A stretch of 64,000 nt of DNA, taken from contig DHPR01000011.1 in the NCBI GenBank assembly GCA_002410925.1, forward strand, positions 12,692 to 76,691, written 5' to 3'. Shown here one piece after another: positions 33,125-42,403 of this stretch (within the stretch, counting starts at the first letter, position 1; each line of letters opens with the position of its first letter). The notes under the pieces were generated by a model. The model was not told where the DNA came from. It saw only the letters and a program-made list of their open reading frames with translations, and did no database searches. The position numbers and the translations under genes are program-made. This DNA is from UBA5359 sp002410925 [NCBI: bacterium UBP13_UBA5359]. Its GTDB lineage: Bacteria; UBP13; UBA5359.

Positions 33125-35899
33125 TTAGCGGCCGATATACACCTTAAGAAGGTCATTTTTCTCATCATAATCTGCATGCCAGAAAGGTAAATAGTTGCGA
33201 ATCGTGCCACCCATGAACTCCAAAGCTGTATTGCCCATAAATCTCAGAACAAGATTCTCTCTTTTCGAAATATAGATATCTATTCCCTCATTCCCCAACT
33301 GCACTACTTCCCATGGCTCCTCGCCGGGCTTCCGTTTCTCTTTATCCTTTTGTAAATAATAGAGAGGAACCTGATAGGGCGGAATATCCAAGAGCCGCAG
33401 GTCGAGTTCATGCATGGTACCTATATCTTGAACGCTTTCCACCCATTCTTCAAATTGGACTTTCAAGGATGAATATGCAGCGATCTTTCGATCAGGGTTG
33501 ATATAACTGTGCTTAAGCATAATCGGTTTCCGATCATATCTGCAGATTATTTGCAAGCTCAAATCACTAGGAAAAAGAGATACGCTATAACCGCTTTGCC
33601 TTAGCTCCTGGCCATTCCATACTACCCCACCATCTGCCGCTCTTATAAAGCGAGAGTTGGATAATTGCTCTAAATTCATAGATAGAACAACGTATTCTTT
33701 CTGGGGGTTAACTTTATCGGAAATCAACCGCAATTTGCTCTCAACCATATTTTTTGTTGGATTATATGCAGCTACAAGAAATTCATCACCGCTTTTACTG
33801 TAATGCAGAGATGCGTCAAGGTTGTAATCGCTGTTTTCCAGCGCCAGACTCTTTTCTGCACCCGTCAGCCAAAAAGACGTTCGCTTCAGAAGATGATGTC
33901 CAAAATCATTGCCAAGACCGTATTCTTGAGCCAGGTATGCTACTCTTCCACGGCCAAGAGTTCGCACAGCCACAAAAGGATTATTGCCTTTACGGTAAAT
34001 TACACTTACATCATCTCCGTATACCTTGCTTCCTCTACCCGGATATTCACCCCATGCCGGCAACAGAGCATAAATCATATCAATCTGTCTTCCGCCTCTG
34101 AACCAATGGGCTGATGGATTGAGCAAATAACGCCCGGCATTTTCGCTGACAGTAACTTGCCCGGGCAAAGAAGATGTAATCCAATGTTCCGATGTCTTTA
34201 TCGCTTCTGTCTTTCCGGCAGCCACCGGCTTAGCATTTGCATAATCTATACCGGTTATCTCTCTGAGAGGAGCATATCCTCTATCCCGGCCATAGATATC
34301 AGTGTAGCTGGCAGCTCTTAAAGCCAGCAGCGAGTGTCCCTTCTCTACCCATGACCTGATCTTTCGGACAGCTTTATCATCGATAAGGCCGCTCATAAAG
34401 GGTTCGCTGGGCAAGAGGAGCAAGTCACAGTCCGCAGGAATCCTGCCCTGAGCCAAGTCTGCCAGATCAAGATGCTTCCATTTTATCGGAGTGTCCCAGA
34501 GATACCCATTCTCGGTGAAGAGAGAGGTCAATGACGGCATGTAAAAATTCGGTCCGAGGCTTGGGATATATCCAGTAGCGATGAAATCCTGACGATAAGC
34601 CTTAAGAAGATCATAAACGAATTTGTATCTCCAGTTTATATCATGCATCCACTTTACTTGTGCAGGGCCGGGGGCCCCGCCAGTACCTGTCAACCCCATC
34701 CAAAGAAAATCAGGTAAAGACTGATTGACAGCGCCTCTAAAAATAGAGGCTTTCCAATCTTTATTAATGTAATCAGTTGTATTCCTGACCCAAACGGGTT
34801 GTCCATAACCCGGTTTATCCTCCCAACCGCCCCAGAATGTGTTAACCCATTGTTGCGAAGTGTTTACCCACATGTAATTCAAACCTGCCGCTCCCAGCGA
34901 ATCAGCACTTCCACTATATGTGCAATCTCCGATATAATAAGACCCTTTGATTCCGTGTTGTTGATAAAGGCCAAAGAGTATGCGAGCAGCTTCTGCGACA
35001 ATCCCCGCCTTGAAATTCGTCCAAAGCCTCCACTGTAGAGGGTCCAGCTGCACTCTTTCCGGATCAAAATCACTGCCGGTTTTCTCCTTGAAGAGCTTTT
35101 GCATGGATGGAGAACAATCGGGCCAGGTTGTGTTGCCGGCATAATTTCCCATACTGGCCAACTCTTCAGCCCAAACATATGAACACGCTCCGCCGCCATC
35201 GGCAAAGGACTTCAAAAACCGGCCAAATCTTTCACTGCCGTATCTCTGAGAATCAAATGGCAGAATGCTTACCAGGCCATGCTTCTCCCTGCAAGGTATG
35301 TAGGCAATATATTTGTGCCCCGGCTTGCTTTTCAGAAAAAGACGGCCATCCTTTATATACCACTGAGAAAGAGGAAGTTCACGGGTTTCTTTGAGAAGAT
35401 TGAAGTTAATACCCTTATCCAGCAAACCCGTGACATCCTTAATCCTCCAGTATTCAAGGCCCTTGCTCATATCTGCATTATCCGGAAGAGAGATGGAAAG
35501 CAAATCGCCCTCCGCTGTAGCCTGCTGCCAGGCGTACATCCATTGGTATCTATCAGGATGTTCTTGCAGATATTCGCCAAGCTGCCCCGTTCTCTCGGCA
35601 GCATGGATTACCACCCCGACCTCTATACCATTCCGAGTATATTGCCTGGAGAGCCATGAAGAGTATTCCATTTCATTAGTGGAATAAGGACGATGTATAT
35701 ACCATGAAAAGAGATTATCAACGTCTATTCCAATTTTTTTGTCGAAAAGAATTCGGTTTTCCGTACTTAACCTGGTCACTCCTCCCCATGTAGCAACCTT
35801 TCCGCCGTCGGGAGAAATAGCGGCCCTTGATGGCAGACAAAGCAATTTCAATAATATTGTGATGGTAATTACCACAAAAAAGGACTGTTTCCTTACCAT
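33125..35899 (-). CDS. Secreted GH112-like phosphorylase-related protein, copy B
   Basis: The 924-residue protein starts with a clear signal peptide (MVRKQSFFVVITITILLKLLCLPSRA) and follows the same plan as copy A. It has GVTRLSTENRILFDKK as in the GH112 N-terminus, YLQEHPDRYQWMYAWQQ, WYIKDGRLFLKSKPGHKYIAY, an acidic barrel region (SYVWAEELASMGNYAG), GSYYIGDCTYSGSADSLGAAGL, then the shared Rossmann-like domain and beta-rich tail. CAGGGGG precedes the ATG. Copy A follows after 28 bp, so they form an operon. Outside the conversion tract the two differ strongly, which suggests different substrates. A role on beta-galactosides of plant or host glycans is inference. Confidence 0.6.
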   Translation of the reverse strand: MVRKQSFFVVITITILLKLLCLPSRAAISPDGGKVATWGGVTRLSTENRILFDKKIGIDVDNLFSWYIHRPYSTNEMEYSSWLSRQYTRNGIEVGVVIHAAERTGQLGEYLQEHPDRYQWMYAWQQATAEGDLLSISLPDNADMSKGLEYWRIKDVTGLLDKGINFNLLKETRELPLSQWYIKDGRLFLKSKPGHKYIAYIPCREKHGLVSILPFDSQRYGSERFGRFLKSFADGGGACSYVWAEELASMGNYAGNTTWPDCSPSMQKLFKEKTGSDFDPERVQLDPLQWRLWTNFKAGIVAEAARILFGLYQQHGIKGSYYIGDCTYSGSADSLGAAGLNYMWVNTSQQWVNTFWGGWEDKPGYGQPVWVRNTTDYINKDWKASIFRGAVNQSLPDFLWMGLTGTGGAPGPAQVKWMHDINWRYKFVYDLLKAYRQDFIATGYIPSLGPNFYMPSLTSLFTENGYLWDTPIKWKHLDLADLAQGRIPADCDLLLLPSEPFMSGLIDDKAVRKIRSWVEKGHSLLALRAASYTDIYGRDRGYAPLREITGIDYANAKPVAAGKTEAIKTSEHWITSSLPGQVTVSENAGRYLLNPSAHWFRGGRQIDMIYALLPAWGEYPGRGSKVYGDDVSVIYRKGNNPFVAVRTLGRGRVAYLAQEYGLGNDFGHHLLKRTSFWLTGAEKSLALENSDYNLDASLHYSKSGDEFLVAAYNPTKNMVESKLRLISDKVNPQKEYVVLSMNLEQLSNSRFIRAADGGVVWNGQELRQSGYSVSLFPSDLSLQIICRYDRKPIMLKHSYINPDRKIAAYSSLKVQFEEWVESVQDIGTMHELDLRLLDIPPYQVPLYYLQKDKEKRKPGEEPWEVVQLGNEGIDIYISKRENLVLRFMGNTALEFMGGTIRNYLPFWHADYDEKNDLLKVYIGR
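34236..34507. repeat. Gene-conversion tract, copy in paralogue B
   Basis: Partner of 31394-31665: 272 bp with six differences. The upstream edge starts at TTTGCATAATCTA and the downstream edge ends at GAGATACCC, after which both genes diverge at once. Confidence 0.8.
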
Positions 35900-35928
35900 A
35901 ATTCGCCCCCTGCCCTAATCAATCGGCT

Positions 35929-36612
35929 CTATTCCTCTTTGAAAATCCTGAGGTAATCAAACTGCGCTGTGCAGTTCATGAAGAACAACCCAGCTGGTCC
36001 GCATAGATATGGGTCACTCTCATCGAGGTATTCAAATTCCAATTTGTCGTCGCAGTGGACGGCGATTGATACGGTATCGTTCTCTAGATTCTTGACAGAT
36101 ACTCTTATCTTATGCTCTTCGTAAGGATCCAACTTAGTCTTGCCAAAAATGTCTCCTCTACCATAGCTCTTGGAAAGGGTAATTCTCCCCTCCCAGATAG
36201 AAACAGCATAATGCTTATAATTATCCCTTTGCTTCCTGAAAACGATATGCGGTATACTGGAGGAAAAACCCCCTTTGGTTAGCATTCGCATCTTCGTTTC
36301 GATTTCATAATTCAGCCAGCTCTCACTCTCCGCCAACATAAGGTATGCATTAGTCCCATATGCCGCTGGGCCGGTTCTGGCTCCCGGGAATTCAACAATC
36401 AACTTTCCATTCTTCAATCGGATGCAATTCCTCGCACCGGACCATTGAAATGAGAGATCATCAGAATCAAAATCGTCACTGAAGAGAACTTCTTTTTTCG
36501 CCTTTTCAGCCTTTTCCGCTATTTCGGCCGCGTTACCGAGAGTACCGGGTAAAAAAAGAAACAGCCACAAAGAAAGAATAAGCATTGATACTTTTACTTG
36601 CAGATCTGACAT
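35929..36612 (-). CDS. Secreted jelly-roll (concanavalin/LamG-like) protein
   Basis: The 227-residue protein has an N-terminal signal peptide (LILSLWLFLFLPGTLGNAAE), a short charged helix of Glu-Lys repeats (AEKAEKAKKE), then a beta-sandwich starting LFSDDFDSDDLSFQWSG. It continues with LKNGKLIVEFPG, NYEIETKMRML and an end strand AQFDYLRIFKEE. This is the pattern of DUF1080/laminin-G-like carbohydrate-binding domains. No catalytic residues can be assigned. It lies 29 bp upstream of copy B of the GH112-like pair, so it may help bind the same glycan. GGGAGGGG precedes the ATG. Confidence 0.65.
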   Translation of the reverse strand: MSDLQVKVSMLILSLWLFLFLPGTLGNAAEIAEKAEKAKKEVLFSDDFDSDDLSFQWSGARNCIRLKNGKLIVEFPGARTGPAAYGTNAYLMLAESESWLNYEIETKMRMLTKGGFSSSIPHIVFRKQRDNYKHYAVSIWEGRITLSKSYGRGDIFGKTKLDPYEEHKIRVSVKNLENDTVSIAVHCDDKLEFEYLDESDPYLCGPAGLFFMNCTAQFDYLRIFKEE

Positions 36613-36647
36613 AACACAACCCCTCCCTTTTTATCTAATCAACACAA

Positions 36648-37313
36648 TTAATAGTCAATGCGGTTCATAATATTAATAAAATCATTAGTTTCTACATGCC
36701 CCCATGATGTTAATCTTATTGATTGATCCAACTTTCCACCGGGATCATTACACCATACAACCTCACCGTTGAAGAGCAATACATTAAAACCGTCCCGATG
36801 AGGCGGGTAGGAGCGTTCCATGTATTGAGCATACAAGGCATCGATGACAGCTGGGAATTTTTCTCTGATAGCCTCCTCAATAGTCATAGTAGTTGCGTTT
36901 TTATAGCTATAGCCCATAAAATAATTATACGAGCAAAACATATGATTATAGTAAGCTGTCCGGGGTAAATAGAAGTAACTCTTTTTGTCATCTTTAAGAT
37001 ACGAAGGACAGTACAGTGTTGCTCCATTGCCGAGATATTTACCTTCATACAGCAGGCCTAACCCTGTCCATTTGTTGTTTACTCTAACTGCATTATCCCA
37101 ATCTGTCTGTGCCGTGTTGGTCGGCAACACATCATCGTAATCTTGAACATACATAAGCAGAGCCATGCCTATTTGCTTCATATTACTGATGCATTTGGTT
37201 TGCCTGGCTTTTTCCCGGGTTTGTGAAAAGACAGGGAAAAGTATTCCTGCCAATAACGCTATTATAGCTACAACTACTAATAGCTCTATTAAGGTGAACC
37301 CCTTACGCTCCAT
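36648..37313 (-). CDS. Prepilin-type protein with H-X9-NG C-terminal motif
   Basis: The best start is the ATG at 37311-37313 (AGAGGG at eight bases), giving a 221-residue protein. [27 protein letters not shown] is a type IV prepilin leader with the Gly-Phe cleavage site and conserved Glu5. [21 protein letters not shown] and [10 protein letters not shown] are typical of the H-X9-DG (DUF1559-like) family of Armatimonadota, Planctomycetota and Lentisphaerota. The C-terminal motif is [16 protein letters not shown], where NG replaces the usual DG. The protein is probably a pseudopilin for secretion or surface display. It sits in a sugar operon with secreted enzymes. Confidence 0.85.
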   Translation of the reverse strand: MERKGFTLIELLVVVAIIALLAGILFPVFSQTREKARQTKCISNMKQIGMALLMYVQDYDDVLPTNTAQTDWDNAVRVNNKWTGLGLLYEGKYLGNGATLYCPSYLKDDKKSYFYLPRTAYYNHMFCSYNYFMGYSYKNATTMTIEEAIREKFPAVIDALYAQYMERSYPPHRDGFNVLLFNGEVVWCNDPGGKLDQSIRLTSWGHVETNDFINIMNRIDY

Positions 37314-37394
37314 GATCATAGCCCTCTTTATCTATGATTATAATCTCGCTGCTTTGTATATGCGTTTCCTGACATTTTCTATAAGCACCTTATA

Positions 37395-38156
37395 TCAACA
37401 AATAACGACCTCAATCCCTTCTTCTCTAAGATAACGCACACTATTCTCAGATGCATCGGAATCTGTAATAATCATGCGGACAACACTTAACGGAGCAACA
37501 GCAGCAAAATACACCTTACCGATTTTTGAGCTATCGGTTACTATAATAACTTCCTTGGCCACATTGATCATCGCTTGCTTCATTTGAGCTACTGGAAGAT
37601 TAGGATCTGTGATCCCCTTAAATATATCCAGACCACTGGTACCAAGCACTACTTTATCAACAAAAATCTTATCAATAGTAGCGCAGGCTAACGGACCATA
37701 TAGCGCATAAAATGCCTTATCTGCAGTGCCTCCGGTAAGATTTACCGTAACGCCTTTTGACGGAGCAAGCGTGTACGCTATCTCCAGCGAATTGGTAACT
37801 ACAGTAAGGTTCATTTTATCTTTCAGCAACTTCGCCAACTCATAGGTCGTGCTGCCGGCATCAAGTATGATGGTTTCATTATTATTAATATAATCTCTTG
37901 CCTTTAAAGCAATTCTTTTTTTTATATCTAAATTTGGTATTTCCTTTAACAGAGATAATTCGGGAGACGGCCCCCTGCTAGCAACAGCCCCTCCATGAAC
38001 TTTCAAAAGCAAACCCTTGCTTGATAAATCCTTTATATCTCTTCTAACAGTAGCTTCGCTTACACGACAAATCGCGGCAATTTCGCTGATCTTGCCTTTG
38101 GCGTTAGTTTCTATATATTCAATAATTTTCTTTCTTCTCTCAACAGCACTACACAT
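37395..38156 (-). CDS. DeoR/GlpR family transcriptional regulator
   Basis: A 253-residue regulator. The N-terminal winged helix (ERRKKIIEYIETNAKGKISEIA, then VSEATVRRDIKDLSSKG and VHGGAV) is standard for the family. The C-terminal DeoR sensor domain has LDAGSTTYELAKLL, TNSLEIAYTLA, LTGGTADKAFYALYGP and VTDSSKIGKVYFAAV, which bind a phosphorylated sugar. It is first in the minus-strand run from the prepilin to the PHP/MBL genes. About 95 bp upstream lies a large inverted repeat that is a likely binding site. AAGGG precedes the ATG. Confidence 0.9.
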   Translation of the reverse strand: MCSAVERRKKIIEYIETNAKGKISEIAAICRVSEATVRRDIKDLSSKGLLLKVHGGAVASRGPSPELSLLKEIPNLDIKKRIALKARDYINNNETIILDAGSTTYELAKLLKDKMNLTVVTNSLEIAYTLAPSKGVTVNLTGGTADKAFYALYGPLACATIDKIFVDKVVLGTSGLDIFKGITDPNLPVAQMKQAMINVAKEVIIVTDSSKIGKVYFAAVAPLSVVRMIITDSDASENSVRYLREEGIEVVIC

Positions 38157-38248
38157 AGTTTGCTTACCCTTATATTTATATCCTTCTAGGTTGCTCTTGC
38201 TTTATGAATAATCTAGCATTATTCGTCATTTTTGTCAACATTTGATCG

Positions 38249-38292
38249 TTTACGCAATAATACTGCTCATTTGCGCAGTATTATTGCGTAAA
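38249..38292. promoter_or_regulatory. Large inverted repeat with three TTTRCGCA boxes, likely DeoR operator
   Basis: TTTACGCAATAATACTG (38249-38265) and its exact complement (38276-38292) form a perfect 17-bp inverted repeat around a 10-bp centre. Within it the box TTTACGCA at 38249 and TTTGCGCA at 38270 are direct copies 21 bp apart, two helical turns. A third box lies inverted at 38285-38292. This multi-box pattern on one face of the helix suits the oligomeric DeoR-family protein encoded 93 bp away. There is no U-tract. Confidence 0.65.
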
Positions 38293-38378
38293 TGAGCAAT
38301 ATTACAGGAAGTGCCTTGTCTCATAAAAACCTATTCGAAACAGTATCGATGCCTCAAATTAAAAATCTACTTGGAATG

Positions 38379-38438
38379 ACCTCCGGATTAAGGGCTTATT
38401 TAGCATTAGCAGAGCAGAGTATTTTGCAATCCGGAGGT
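38379..38438. repeat. 11-bp inverted repeat left of the IS3 remnant
   Basis: ACCTCCGGATT at 38379-38389 and AATCCGGAGGT at 38428-38438 are perfect complements 38 bp apart. They may be the ends of a tiny element or a cruciform. The sequence between shows no coding sense. Confidence 0.4.
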
Positions 38439-38548
38439 TAGCTATGTATGGGTAGCCTTTGCCATGTAAAGAACACAAATCCCTTTTCAGAGGGACTAAA
38501 GCCGAATACAAACGTGTCTCTAAAAGGGATAAAAAGACTATCCTTAGA

Positions 38549-38922
38549 GTGTACCCGAAAGAGTGGAGACTTCAAGAGGCAAAGTGATAAAATAAGCCAA
38601 AGGGGGTCTTCAGGGTATGAGAAAAGGACAGAAACAGAATAAGTATACAACGGAGTTCAAGGAGAGGGCGGCTCTCGCTATACCCCAACGGAGCATGAAG
38701 AGTTAAAGGCTCTACGTAAAGAGAACCAACGATTGCGGGAAGAACGTGACATCTTAAAAAAAGCAGTCATCTTCTTCACGAAGGAGAGCGAAAGCGGTTC
38801 GAGTTTATAGCGGACCATGAAGGCCAGTTCTCCATAGAGACAGGATGCCGAGTTCTGGGCGTATCCCCCAGTGGGTATTACGCTTATAAGCGGCGTGACG
38901 CCAGCAGGCGTGAGGAAGATAA
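38549..38922 (+). mobile_element. IS3-family insertion sequence remnant
   Basis: The left end resembles an IS3-type terminal repeat (TGTACCCGAAAGAGTGGAGA). OrfA begins at ATG 38617 with a GGGGG box upstream and reads KYTTEFKERAALA. After a loss of roughly 35 codons and a frame change, the leucine-zipper part follows (EHEELKALRKENQRL, then ILKKAVIFFTKE). In the next frame OrfB starts RFEFIADHEGQFSIETGCRV, then LGVSPSGYYAYKRR, and stops being recognisable at about 38922. The DDE catalytic domain and right end are absent. The mannosidase gene's stop lies 6 bp beyond the break. Confidence 0.8.
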
Positions 38923-38927
38923 TATTT

Positions 38928-41381
38928 CTATATCCTCTCCATCAAATTGTCCGATTGCATTGTCCATTTTTGTTTCCGAATGAAAAGACGTACCGTTAAC
39001 AATTGCCATGGATATAGTTTCACCGTTCCTACAATCTTCCCCAACACGCATATGTCCGCTCTTCGTTCATTGCCGGTCTCTTCCCATAAATGCAACACCC
39101 AACCGTGACCGTCTTCGGCTTTTTTCAGAGCAGTCATCACTACACCGTCGGAATCAACCGAAATCACTGATTGAGATGGGGGCAATTCCCCTGCATGAGG
39201 AAACCCCAATGTAATGTGTACCGGCATATTCAATTCTCTTGCAGCCTGCGAAATGCTCTTTGCAGGTACGATGACATATTTGAAAATATGGGTGCCGATA
39301 TCCATAAAGGGCCTTTCAGGTGAAGCATGGCGCTCATCTATTATCTTATTGCCACATAATGGTGAACGCACTACCGACATGCGCAACTTGTTGCCGGTTA
39401 TATTAAAGCCGTACTTTCCGGTAGCAGCCAAGCCGACGCCATCACTGTTGCCTGTAAATACCGCTACCCATCCGTTACAGGGAACCTCACCAATATCAGG
39501 CACTCTCTCTACAACAGCGTACGGTGCGGAAAACAACGCCTTGAAATTCTCTCCATCAATAGGAAATTCCAATTTGCACAGACTATTAGGTTCATTCCAT
39601 ATCAATCTTGCCTGACAATCGATACGTTTTAATCCACGATAGAGAGTGAACTCTTGAATAAGACGGCTGCAGCTATATTGACTGATTACCAGTAGTGTGG
39701 CTTTTATCGGCCCTTTTTGCAATATATGAACCTTTGTTGTTTTGAATTTGCCTGATACTTTATCCCAGGAATCTATTTTTGATCCCCATAAGTTACCCAT
39801 ATCTTCCAAAACGATACCGGCTGCCGCATCGCCGCTGAACCACTGTTTTCCGCTTTCGACATCGCTTACCCGGATACCGTATCTCCCCGGCTGGGCTGCA
39901 ATACGGAGGTACTTATTACTAATAAAACGCTCATCATTCTTTTCACCCGCCGTGATTTCCTCAGGCAAAAGTAATGGTGTTTCAGTTGGCTGCAACCAGT
40001 AGGTAGCATACCCGCAGGCAGGTATTTGTGCCATAAAACAGCCCCTTACCCGCCATTCCTGCTTAATATTCACTTCTGTGGGCAAAAATTGAATAGGAAC
40101 TTTTGTGCCATCAGATGCAATGGCACAAGCATACCGTATTCTTCGTTCGCCGTCTCCCGAGCTTAACGGTCTGTATTCCAATAACCATTCCAATTCTATC
40201 GGTCCGCTGAAAGGTGTTCCATGAGAATTGAAAAGTAAAACAGGCATTCCCTCGCGTACGGAAGTATCGATATTCAAAAAAATCGGCAAAGCGGCATCAT
40301 TGGCTACTGATTTGGCTTCATGCCGAACACACCCTAAATGATCGAGCGCCTCGTCACAAACGCGTTCGATAGCAGTTCCAGGCAAGATATCATGGGCTTG
40401 GTTAAAAAGGATGCCTTTCCATATCTTTTTTATGGGCTCTCCAGGGTACCCGGCCTGGCCTAGTATATCTGCAACAGAGGCCCATCTTTCGGCACAATTT
40501 ACCAGACTTTCTGCTTCATGATAGGCGCTTTTTACTGTTGCCGCTGAAGTATAGCAGCCACGTGCATAAAACTGCAATTCCCCTTCAATCACAGGAAGCT
40601 GCAAAGCATATTCTTCTACATTGGCAAAAAACTGACCCAGGGTAGAGAGTCTTAATTCGCAACCCTCCGGCGGATGAGCAATGTTTTCGTATATCTCGGC
40701 TACAAGCCGCCGATTTAAGCCGCCACCGTGATCGCCAAATCCAATCAGCATTAACCAGTCATGCAGGCCGTCCGGCACCTGCTGTAATCCACGGCGAATA
40801 CGCGCATTCAACGTAAAAGCAGGATCGGTTTCCTCAAACTCCAACCCATAGCTCTCCAAGTTGACAGTTATAATTTCACTTCCATCCGAACCTCGCCAGC
40901 GGAAAAGCCTTGAAGGTGTAGGTAAATCTTCTTGGGAGGGGCGACGTTGTACAGCAAAACGACAGCCGACAGCCCGGTATATTGACGGCAAACCGGCAGC
41001 ATGCCCAAAGCTATCAACATTATAGGCTATTTCAGGTATGATACCGAAACGACTATGAAAATACTGCTGGCCATATAAAAACTGCCTTACATATGTTTCT
41101 CCATCGCCCAAATTATTATCCGGTTGCAACAGTGTGCCACCGGTAATCTCCCAGCGGCCTGCCCCAATCAAACGTGTTATACGAGCAAAAAGGTCTGGAT
41201 CATGTTTTTCGATATGCTCATAAATGAACGCTTCTCCACGTGTAAAAGTGATATCGCTATGCTCTTCCATGAGAGATGCTACCGCCCTGCATGTAGCTAT
41301 CCCTTCGTTCAATCCTTCCCGCCAATCCCAAAGCCAAGCAATATCGAGATGTGCGTTGGGAATCAAATGAATTCTAAGCAT
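38928..41381 (-). CDS. GH38 alpha-mannosidase
   Basis: The 817-residue protein begins with the GH38 zinc site MLRIHLIPNAHLDIAWLW (His11, Asp13). The nucleophile is Asp123 in AYNVDSFGHAAG. The third zinc ligand His lies in FNQAHDILPGTAIERV, with LIGFGDHGGG between. After the barrel come the helical middle domain and C-terminal beta domains. There is no signal peptide, so it is cytosolic. The last residues (MQSDNLMERI) run almost to the IS3 break, so the extreme C-terminus may have been altered. Start is ATG 41381. It would trim alpha-mannosides taken up by the cell. Confidence 0.93.
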   Translation of the reverse strand: MLRIHLIPNAHLDIAWLWDWREGLNEGIATCRAVASLMEEHSDITFTRGEAFIYEHIEKHDPDLFARITRLIGAGRWEITGGTLLQPDNNLGDGETYVRQFLYGQQYFHSRFGIIPEIAYNVDSFGHAAGLPSIYRAVGCRFAVQRRPSQEDLPTPSRLFRWRGSDGSEIITVNLESYGLEFEETDPAFTLNARIRRGLQQVPDGLHDWLMLIGFGDHGGGLNRRLVAEIYENIAHPPEGCELRLSTLGQFFANVEEYALQLPVIEGELQFYARGCYTSAATVKSAYHEAESLVNCAERWASVADILGQAGYPGEPIKKIWKGILFNQAHDILPGTAIERVCDEALDHLGCVRHEAKSVANDAALPIFLNIDTSVREGMPVLLFNSHGTPFSGPIELEWLLEYRPLSSGDGERRIRYACAIASDGTKVPIQFLPTEVNIKQEWRVRGCFMAQIPACGYATYWLQPTETPLLLPEEITAGEKNDERFISNKYLRIAAQPGRYGIRVSDVESGKQWFSGDAAAGIVLEDMGNLWGSKIDSWDKVSGKFKTTKVHILQKGPIKATLLVISQYSCSRLIQEFTLYRGLKRIDCQARLIWNEPNSLCKLEFPIDGENFKALFSAPYAVVERVPDIGEVPCNGWVAVFTGNSDGVGLAATGKYGFNITGNKLRMSVVRSPLCGNKIIDERHASPERPFMDIGTHIFKYVIVPAKSISQAARELNMPVHITLGFPHAGELPPSQSVISVDSDGVVMTALKKAEDGHGWVLHLWEETGNERRADICVLGKIVGTVKLYPWQLLTVRLFIRKQKWTMQSDNLMERI

Positions 41382-41548
41382 ACAAATTTCCTCCTGTTCA
41401 ATAACATCCTCCGGAATTATTGATCCCGGAACAAATTGTAACAGGATGCTTCGGTTACGGATATGCAGACATTCTGCTGAAGCACCCCGTTACAGAAGTT
41501 CATGAAATCAATAGCACAGCATATTGAGCAATGTTTGCCTCTTCCTCG

Positions 41549-42370
41549 TTAGTCTTGGTATGTCGGAAATTCCGACGATTGGACTGTGGCACGAGGCTGA
41601 TAACTTAATATGGCGCTTATTTCTTGATCCATCGCAGACACATCTACGCTTGAGGGAGGGTTATAAGGATCGAAGTTATCCGTATACCTTATACACTTGG
41701 AGATACGCAGTTCATCAATAGATCCCGTGAAGTAACTCCATATACCCCCCGAGGGATAACCTCTTCCTATGTAAAGAGGATTTCCGCTTTCGCTTCTCAA
41801 AGGATTCTTATTAGTCGGTATATAGCCGATACGGGTACCATCAACATACAACCCCATATGCCCAGAACCGTACGTTGCCGCTATATGATGCCATACGCCC
41901 AATGTCAAAGCGGGAGTATAGATACTATCCAGTACTCCTACCGAGTCATAGAAAATCATCCTGAGAATGTTTCCCGATCTTCCGGCTAATCGCCAGTTCC
42001 AGTTTCTAAACAGTATATCCTTATTAAGCACTATAGTCGTAGGCTTGAACCAGAACTCTATGGTGAGGTTATCCACAACGTTCAGACTGGTGTGATTGGG
42101 GATCGTTACGTAATCATCGACCCCGTCGAAGTTAACGGCTGAACCGAATACACCCGCACCTCTGCCGGCGCCACCGGAGATTGTCCCCATGTTGTCATTG
42201 CTGCTGGCATCCGTAACCGTATCACCCCCCGCCTCGTTGAAATGCAACAGCAGCACCGTGTTAGCATCATTTTGATAAAGCGTATCTGCGGCCGAGCTTA
42301 CCTTTACGCACACCGACAACATCATGATACTGATTAGAAGAATCCCACTGAATACTCGTCCCATTCTCAT
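41549..42370 (-). CDS. Secreted LamG-domain protein, collapsed duplicate
   Basis: The 273-residue protein has a signal peptide (ILLISIMMLSVCVKVSSAA) and one LamG/concanavalin-like domain: TLYQNDANTVLLLHFNEA, FDGVDDYVTIPN, IEFWFKP, WHHIAATYGSG and GSIDELRISKCIRY. It is about 93 percent identical over some 228 residues to the N-terminus of the next gene upstream. Directly after YNPP it jumps to VDVSAMDQEISAIL, which resembles the last residues of the long protein (IDVSNLDNEIAALL), then a run-on tail. It therefore looks like a tandem copy whose central domain was deleted. AAGGAGGG precedes the ATG, so it may still be expressed as a free binding module. Confidence 0.75.
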   Translation of the reverse strand: MRMGRVFSGILLISIMMLSVCVKVSSAADTLYQNDANTVLLLHFNEAGGDTVTDASSNDNMGTISGGAGRGAGVFGSAVNFDGVDDYVTIPNHTSLNVVDNLTIEFWFKPTTIVLNKDILFRNWNWRLAGRSGNILRMIFYDSVGVLDSIYTPALTLGVWHHIAATYGSGHMGLYVDGTRIGYIPTNKNPLRSESGNPLYIGRGYPSGGIWSYFTGSIDELRISKCIRYTDNFDPYNPPSSVDVSAMDQEISAILSYQPRATVQSSEFPTYQD

Positions 42371-42403
42371 TTCGCTTTCCCTCCTTAATACGCATCATTT
42401 ACC

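Noticed and set aside
38448-38642. 64-residue plus-strand frame left of the IS3 OrfA
   Set aside because: It spans the IS left end, has low-information polar content and no homology I recognise.
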